64,000 nucleotides of DNA from contig NZ_VFOZ01000001.1 of NCBI RefSeq assembly GCF_006716425.1, positions 4,650,001 to 4,714,000 of the forward strand. Direction: 5' to 3'. Each line of letters opens with the position of its first letter. Position 1 is the first letter of the stretch. The translations under genes were made by a program, and so were the position numbers. This DNA comes from Actinoallomurus bryophytorum (GTDB lineage: Bacteria; Actinomycetota; Actinomycetes; Streptosporangiales; Streptosporangiaceae). Shown here piece after piece: positions 59,386 to 64,000 of the stretch. The notes below the pieces were generated by a model. The model saw nothing but the letters and a program-made list of their open reading frames with translations, searched no databases and was not told the origin of the DNA.

Positions 59386-59802
59386 TCAGAGCCCGAACCG
59401 GTCGAGGAGGGCGGTCGCCTGCGGGCGCCGGTACCGCGCGATGATCACGAACAGGACGGCGAACCCGGCCGGCATCAGTGCCCACACCGGGGCCAGGACG
59501 AGCAGCTGGGTGAGAACCGCACCGATCATGACGCCGACCAGGCCGATCGCGGCCGGGGTGGCGAGCCGGGGGATCAGCAGGCCGATCGCGCCGGCCGCCT
59601 CGCACGTACCGGTGAGGTAGCGGAACCACTGGCCCCAGCCGATCTTGGTGAAGGTCTCCACCGCGTCCCGCTGGCCCGCGAACTTGGGCGCGGCCGAGGC
59701 GAACAGCAGGAAGGCCGCCAGCAGGATCTGGACCGTCCACAGCGTGATGTCGGTGGCGCGTCGCCGGTTCGTCGTGGGCGCTGAGCGGGTCGCTGTGCTC
59801 AT
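59386..59802 (-). CDS. DoxX-family membrane protein
   Basis: The 138-residue protein has four membrane helices with the DoxX-like pattern (LWTVQILLAAFLLFASAAPKFAG, WFRYLTGTCEAAGAIGLLIPRLA, AIGLVGVMIGAVLTQLLVL). Family members take part in redox or thiosulfate-linked processes in some organisms; the role here is unknown. It is divergent from the DGPF/ECF42 pair. Confidence 0.9.
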   Translation of the reverse strand: MSTATRSAPTTNRRRATDITLWTVQILLAAFLLFASAAPKFAGQRDAVETFTKIGWGQWFRYLTGTCEAAGAIGLLIPRLATPAAIGLVGVMIGAVLTQLLVLAPVWALMPAGFAVLFVIIARYRRPQATALLDRFGL

Positions 59803-60016
59803 GTCGTGGGTCCTTCCGGATGCCGGCCGGGTCGCGTCTCAACCCGTCCTCGTGTTCACGCGTCGAACGAGGGGCGCCAGGATCGACATGCCGGGCGATT
59901 TCTTCGGCGGGGAAACAAATCTCGGCCGACGTGTCGATCCGCACGCGTCCCGTTCGACGCGTAGGCAAAGGCCGGGCCGGACCCGCCTTAGGACCACTGC
60001 ACAAGGAGACACGGCG

Positions 60017-60352
60017 ATGCGATTCCTGCTGATGACGACGGGCGACCCACAGGCCACGGCGGCCCCGCTCGACGAGAACCTCATGATCGAGATGGGCAAG
60101 TTCATCGAGGAGATGACCCAGGCCGGGGTGCTGCTCGCCACCGGCGGGCTCGACCCGAACGGCATCCACATCAAGAACTCCGGCGGCGAGATCACCGTGA
60201 CCGACGGCCCGTTCGCCGAGGCGAAGGAGGCCGTCGTCGGCTTCGCCCTGATCGACGTCAGGTCGAAGGAGGAGGCGGTCGAGCTCTCGAAGCGCTTCTG
60301 GAAGATCGTCGGAGACGGCGAGGGCGAGATCCGGCAGGTCTTCGGCCCGTGA
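60017..60352 (+). CDS. DGPF (YCII-related) protein
   Basis: The 111-residue protein has the YCII fold and the conserved DGPFAEAKEAVVGFALIDV signature. ATG 60017 follows AAGGAG. It lies 100 bases upstream of an ECF42-type sigma factor, the well-known conserved pairing. DGPF proteins are usually among the genes controlled by the neighbouring ECF42 factor. Confidence 0.93.
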   Translation: MRFLLMTTGDPQATAAPLDENLMIEMGKFIEEMTQAGVLLATGGLDPNGIHIKNSGGEITVTDGPFAEAKEAVVGFALIDVRSKEEAVELSKRFWKIVGDGEGEIRQVFGP

Positions 60353-60452
60353 TCTCGCGGTCCCGCATGGCCGTCGTCATGCGGGACGGGCCAGGTCACG
60401 CGATGCCCCTACGGCTTGCGCCGGAGCGGGCACCGGTGCTCTGATCGGTCGC

Positions 60453-61730
60453 GTGACCGCTTCGGATACCCACCGCGCGATCGACGCGGTGTGGCGGCTC
60501 GAGTCGGCCCGGATCATCGCCGGCCTGACCCGGATGATGCGCGACGTCGGCGTCGCCGAGGAGCTCGCGCAGGACGCGCTGGTCGTCGCGCTGGAAAAAT
60601 GGCCCGAGTCTGGCGTCCCGGATAATCCGGGCGCCTGGCTCATGGCCACCGCGAAGCACCGGGCGATCGATCTCCTGCGCCGGAACAAGCGCCTGGAGAC
60701 GAAACAGGAGCAACTCGGGCACGAGCTGGAGACCGGCCCGGACACGGCCGAGGCGGAGATCGACGCCGCGCTCGACGACGACCTGGGCGACGACGTCCTG
60801 CGCCTCATGTTCATCTCCTGTCACCCGGTCCTGTCCACCGAGTCGCGCGTCGCGCTGACCCTTCGCCTGCTGGGCGGCCTGACCACCGACGAGATCGCCC
60901 GAGCGTTCCTCGTGCCGGAGCCGACCGTCGCCCAGCGGATCGTCCGTGCCAAGCGCACGCTTTCGGCGAAGCGGATCCCCTTCGAGGTGCCGCCCGAGGC
61001 CGAGCGCGCCGCCCGGCTCTCGTCGGTGCTCGAGGTGCTGTACCTGGTGTACAACGAGGGATACTCGGCCACCGCCGGAGACGACTGGATGCGGCCCGCG
61101 CTCTGCGCGGAGGCGCTGCGGCTAGGCCGCGTCCTGGCCGAGCTCGCCCCGAAGGAGCCCGAGGTCCACGGCCTCGTCGCGCTCATGGAGATCCAGGCGT
61201 CGCGCTCGTCCGCGCGCACCGGGCCCTCCGGCGAGCCGATCCCGCTGCTGGAGCAGAACCGCGGGCGCTGGGACCAGCTCCTCATCCGCCGTGGTTTCGC
61301 CGCGCTGCTACGGGCGGAGCGGGCCGGCGCGCCCCTCGGCCCGTACGTCCTGCAGGGCGCGATCGCCGCCTGCCACGCCCAGGCGCGGACCCCGGAGGAG
61401 ACCGACTGGGCCCGCATCGCGACGCTCTACCAGGCGCTCGCACGCCTCACGCCCTCGCCCGTCGTCGAGCTGAACCGCGCGGTCGCGCTCGGCATGGCCT
61501 TCGGTCCGGCCGAGGGCCTGGAGCTCGCCGACCGGCTGACCGGGGAGCCCGCGCTGAAGAGCTACCACCTCCTGCCGAGTGTGCGCGCCGACTTCCTGGC
61601 CAGGCTCGGCCGCTCCGACGAGGCGCGTTCGGAGTACGAGCGAGCGGCCGCACTCACCCGCAACGAACGCGAACGCCGGGTGCTCCTCGAACGCGCCGCC
61701 GCGTGCGCGCCCGGAAAGACGGGCCCTTAG
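60453..61730 (+). CDS. ECF42-type RNA polymerase sigma factor
   Basis: The 425-residue protein has sigma regions 2 and 4 (IDAVWRLESARIIAGLTRMMRDVGVAEELAQDALVVALEKWP; EIARAFLVPEPTVAQRIVRAKRTL) and the long helical C-terminal extension of the ECF42 group (LSSVLEVLYLVYNEGYSATAG, LYQALARLTPSPVVELNRAVAL). The extension is thought to take part in control in place of an anti-sigma factor. GTG 60453. The DGPF gene sits directly upstream. Confidence 0.95.
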   Translation: MTASDTHRAIDAVWRLESARIIAGLTRMMRDVGVAEELAQDALVVALEKWPESGVPDNPGAWLMATAKHRAIDLLRRNKRLETKQEQLGHELETGPDTAEAEIDAALDDDLGDDVLRLMFISCHPVLSTESRVALTLRLLGGLTTDEIARAFLVPEPTVAQRIVRAKRTLSAKRIPFEVPPEAERAARLSSVLEVLYLVYNEGYSATAGDDWMRPALCAEALRLGRVLAELAPKEPEVHGLVALMEIQASRSSARTGPSGEPIPLLEQNRGRWDQLLIRRGFAALLRAERAGAPLGPYVLQGAIAACHAQARTPEETDWARIATLYQALARLTPSPVVELNRAVALGMAFGPAEGLELADRLTGEPALKSYHLLPSVRADFLARLGRSDEARSEYERAAALTRNERERRVLLERAAACAPGKTGP

Positions 61731-61759
61731 GACGCGTAACACGGCACCGCAGGATCCGT

Positions 61760-62389
61760 CTATCGCGCTGTCGCCTGATCGTGGATGTGGGCGATCACGG
61801 TGTCGATGGCGGCTTCCAGGGCGTCGGTGGTGTGCTGGGCCTGGGCGAGCAGAAGCCCGCCCTGGACGGCGGCCAGGAGCGCGAGGGCGAGCTGGTCGGC
61901 GTCGGTCTGCGGGCGCAGGGAGCCATTGGCGAGCATGCCGAGCAGGCCTTCGCGGATTACCGTGGCCCACGCGGTGAAGCTCGCGGCCAGGGCGTCTCGT
62001 GCCTGTGGGTCGTGGTCGGACAGTTCGCTGGACAGGCTGCCGAGCGGGCAGCCCCCGGTGCCGCCGTACTGCCGGGCAGCGTCGACGACGACATCGCGCC
62101 ATGCCTTCAGGGCGTCGAGGCTGTCGAGCCGGGCCAGCAAGGGGGCCTGGTTCGCGAGGATCGCCTCGGTTTGGTAGGCGATGACCGCCCGGGTGAGATC
62201 GTCCTTGTCGGCGAAGTAGTGGTAGATCTGCGATGAGCTGACTCCGGCGACGTCGCGTAGCGCCGGGGTGCTCGTGCCGGCCGCTCCGTGCCGGTACATC
62301 AGATCCGCTGCGGCCGCGATGATCCGGTCGCGGGTCGCGCGGCCCTTCTTGGTGCTCGGCGCGTCCTGCCGCGCTGTCCGCGTTGACAT
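61760..62389 (-). CDS. TetR-family repressor
   Basis: The 209-residue regulator has an N-terminal helix-turn-helix (DRIIAAAADLMYRHGAAGTSTPALRDVAGVSSSQIYHYFADKDDL) and a TetR_C-type ligand domain with the GTGGCPLGSLSSEL pattern. It is divergent from an SDR scar and an NmrA-like reductase gene. Two ATTGGAT-N6-ATCCAAT-type operators (62405-62458) lie in the gap, so it likely represses itself and the reductase. Confidence 0.93.
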   Translation of the reverse strand: MSTRTARQDAPSTKKGRATRDRIIAAAADLMYRHGAAGTSTPALRDVAGVSSSQIYHYFADKDDLTRAVIAYQTEAILANQAPLLARLDSLDALKAWRDVVVDAARQYGGTGGCPLGSLSSELSDHDPQARDALAASFTAWATVIREGLLGMLANGSLRPQTDADQLALALLAAVQGGLLLAQAQHTTDALEAAIDTVIAHIHDQATAR

Positions 62390-62404
62390 CCGCTCACCCC
62401 TGAA

Positions 62405-62424
62405 ACTGGATTTGACGATCCAAT
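62405..62424. promoter_or_regulatory. TetR operator copy A
   Basis: ACTGGAT-TTGACG-ATCCAAT: seven-base arms with one mismatch around six bases. The TTGACG spacer also resembles a -35 hexamer. Confidence 0.65.
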
Positions 62425-62438
62425 CTTAGCCATCCTAG

Positions 62439-62458
62439 ATTGGATAGCCCAATCCAAT
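62439..62458. promoter_or_regulatory. TetR operator copy B
   Basis: ATTGGAT-AGCCCA-ATCCAAT: perfect seven-base arms. It begins 34 bases from copy A and lies just ahead of the SDR scar start codon. Confidence 0.7.
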
Positions 62459-62474
62459 TTGGCGGAGCGTGGCC

Positions 62475-62627
62475 ATGGCTTCCGAACCGACAACCGCGTT
62501 GATCACCGGTGGAACCTCGGGCATCGGCCGCGCCGTCGTGCGGCTTTCCAGCCGCCAGGGCGGGCAGGCCCGGCCGATCACCGGCACCGTCCCGGCCGTC
62601 GACGCCGGACGCGCCTCCGCACTCTGA
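62475..62627 (+). pseudogene. SDR gene reduced to its two ends (50 codons)
   Basis: The frame begins with the N-terminal NAD-binding motif of a classical SDR (ALITGGTSGIGRAVVR). Eight residues after the Arg it passes directly into a C-terminal SDR ending (ITGTVPAVDAGRASAL). Everything between, including the catalytic YxxxK, is missing, but the reading frame is kept. It looks like a clean internal deletion. A very small translated product is possible but could not be an enzyme. Confidence 0.65.
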
Positions 62628-62660
62628 CCTTTTGCGACCCGCCTACGAGGGAGAACATCA

Positions 62661-63497
62661 ATGATTCTGGTAACCGGCGCGTCCGGAAAGGTGGGCTCCG
62701 AAGCCGTCCGGCTGCTCGGCGCGCAGCACCAGTCCACGAGAGCGCTGGTACGCGATGCGTCCCGCGCGCCCCGAGCCGACGTCGAGATCGTCACCGGCGA
62801 CTTCGACCGCCCGGACACGCTCGACGCGGCCATGCGCGGCATCGAGACCGTCATCCTGGTCAGCCCGGCCGTGCCCGCCCAGGAGATCGCGGTCATCGCC
62901 GGCGCCGTGCGCCAGGGCGTACAGCACATCGTCAAGATCACGAGCAAGGCGTCGGCCGATTCCCCGGTCGAGCGCCGTCGCGGTCAGGCGCGGATCGAGG
63001 CTTATCTGCTGACCGCCGGACTTTCCTACACGCTGCTGCGGGCGAACGCCTACATGCAGAACCTCCTCACCCTGGCTCCGATGATCAAACAGTCAGGCGG
63101 GTTCCTGATGTCCGCCGGCGACGGCCAGGTCGGCATGGTCGATGCCCGTGACGTCGCCGCGACCGCCGTGAAGGTGGCCGCCTCGCCGGGGACACACGCC
63201 GGCCGGACGTACTGGCTGACCGGGCCGGACCTGATCACCTACAACGACGTCGCCAAGGAGTTGTCCGAGGCGCTCGGACACACGGTCGATTACCGCCGGA
63301 CCACTCCCGCCGAGCACCGGGTGGCGATGGTCCAGGCGGGCGTGCCCGAGACGGTCGCGACCTCCAACGCCCAGGCCTTCGGGCTGGTCGCCGAGGGTGA
63401 CGCGGCATGGCTGTCGGACGAGGTCGCATCGGTCACCGGCGCGGCGCCGCGCCCGCTGCGCACCTTCATCGCCGACCACATCGCGGCATTCACCTGA
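62661..63497 (+). CDS. NmrA-like NAD(P)H-binding reductase
   Basis: The 278-residue atypical SDR has MILVTGASGKVGSEAVRLL, VTGDFDRPDTLDAAMRGIETVILVSP, YTLLRANAYMQNLL and VDARDVAATAVKVA, as in NmrA/QOR2-like proteins. ATG 62661 follows GAGGGAGA. It is part of the set controlled by the divergent TetR gene. QOR2-like members reduce quinones; that activity is inference. Confidence 0.9.
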   Translation: MILVTGASGKVGSEAVRLLGAQHQSTRALVRDASRAPRADVEIVTGDFDRPDTLDAAMRGIETVILVSPAVPAQEIAVIAGAVRQGVQHIVKITSKASADSPVERRRGQARIEAYLLTAGLSYTLLRANAYMQNLLTLAPMIKQSGGFLMSAGDGQVGMVDARDVAATAVKVAASPGTHAGRTYWLTGPDLITYNDVAKELSEALGHTVDYRRTTPAEHRVAMVQAGVPETVATSNAQAFGLVAEGDAAWLSDEVASVTGAAPRPLRTFIADHIAAFT

Positions 63498-63554
63498 ACG
63501 TCGACACCAGCACGTCGATATCGGCCGTCTTCGAACCCGGGCTCATGCGAGGAC

Positions 63555-64000
63555 CTAGCCGGGCTGGGTGGCCGGCTCCGGCATGAGCAGTCGCACACTC
63601 CTGATCAGTAGCGCGGCGAAGGCGAGCTGGAACGCGAGCTGCCCCTGGATGAGGAATCCATGCTCGGGCAGCACGAAGATCGCGGAGAAGACGCCGCTCG
63701 CGAACTGCGCCAGGAGGAGGCACGTGGCCCACGAGTCGCCGCCGGTCCAGCCCAGCAACCGCGCGCCGAGCGCGAGCTGGAGGACGAAGACCGCGGCGCC
63801 GAGCAGCGTGTGCACCCAGTCGAACATCAGGTTCACGCTGTACGGCGTCAGGACGACGCCCGCCGACATCGCGGCGAGACCGCTCGCCATCCCGCGTATG
63901 TAGGGCGGCGCGGGCCAGGCCGGTGCCGCCCAGCAGAGGGCACGCCAGGTGAACAGGCCGGAGCCGATCAGGGCGATGGCGTACGGTACGACCGTCCGCC
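63555..64000 (-). CDS. membrane protein (partial, runs off the right edge)
   Basis: The frame is open from its stop at 63555 to the window end. It encodes at least five apolar helices (VVPYAIALIGSGLFTW, SAGVVLTPYSVNLMFDWVHTLLGAAVFVLQLALGARLL, ATCLLLAQFASGVFSAIFVL, LAFQLAFAALLIRSVRLL). An internal ATG at 63890 is probably not the start, because hydrophobic coding sequence continues upstream. No family recognised. Confidence 0.7.
   Translation of the reverse strand, partial: RTVVPYAIALIGSGLFTWRALCWAAPAWPAPPYIRGMASGLAAMSAGVVLTPYSVNLMFDWVHTLLGAAVFVLQLALGARLLGWTGGDSWATCLLLAQFASGVFSAIFVLPEHGFLIQGQLAFQLAFAALLIRSVRLLMPEPATQPG

Overview
The window is a chromosomal segment of a high-GC, probably sporulating filamentous actinobacterium. 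Supporting signs are very GC-rich coding sequence with GTG and TTG starts, an XRE regulator / DUF397 / RsbW-like ATPase cluster, a BldC-like MerR-type protein, two DUF574 (Methyltransf_19) methyltransferases, a PAS-GAF-PP2C phosphatase, a WD40 serine/threonine kinase and several ECF sigma factors. Streptosporangiales or a relative (for example Thermomonosporaceae) is my best guess, but that is inference. No rRNA operon, CRISPR array, prophage or large biosynthetic cluster is visible. Most of the window is ordinary accessory chromosome: small operons, divergent regulator/target pairs and single enzymes.

Layout. 1-9 kb: edge-truncated secreted C39 peptidase with FG-GAP repeats, VOC protein, lipB, a DUF4132 operon, a TIM-barrel protein, a small membrane peptide, a WD40 kinase and a GNAT. 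9-15 kb: MerR-GNAT fusion with an alpha/beta hydrolase, BldC-like protein, RsbW-like ATPase, XRE regulator with a truncated DUF397, ACT protein, APH-like kinase and a DUF574 methyltransferase. 15.7-18.1 kb: a membrane protein with a very long charged repetitive tail. 18.5-20.2 kb: TetR/SDR pair with three operators. 20-25 kb: polysaccharide deacetylase, PQQ-like propeller, molybdopterin oxidoreductase and fasciclin lipoprotein. 25-34 kb: large catalase, small membrane proteins, siderophore-interacting protein, ECF42-type sigma factor, MFS/LysR pair and RodA. 34-39.5 kb: a minisatellite region beside a NACHT NTPase and a TIGR00027-type methyltransferase.

39.5-44 kb: small enzymes including a class-V aminotransferase and a dipeptidase. 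44.3-45.5 kb: a promoter, leader peptide and intrinsic terminator followed by a dense array of 12 tRNA genes, all with G or C at the wobble position. 45.7-50 kb: two overlapping YkgJ-type proteins, ECF sigma, iron alcohol dehydrogenase and the second DUF574 methyltransferase. 50-55.8 kb: PP2C phosphatase, a second minisatellite region sharing a conserved head with the first, an IS110 remnant, a membrane sulfatase and a WYL regulator. 55.8-64 kb: a sensor kinase lacking its phospho-acceptor histidine, a crcB-DUF190-crcB operon behind a fluoride riboswitch, DoxX, DGPF protein plus ECF42 sigma factor, TetR with two operators, an SDR deletion scar, an NmrA-like reductase and an edge-truncated membrane protein.

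The most unusual signals are the tRNA array with its leader/terminator, the duplicated TTATCCACA-N33-CGCTGGACAATG element heading two minisatellites, and the fluoride riboswitch with a coupled leader reading frame. Three genes (C39 peptidase, MFS, VOC) are each broken by an apparent one-base contraction in a G/C homopolymer. That pattern looks more like sequencing error than gene decay.
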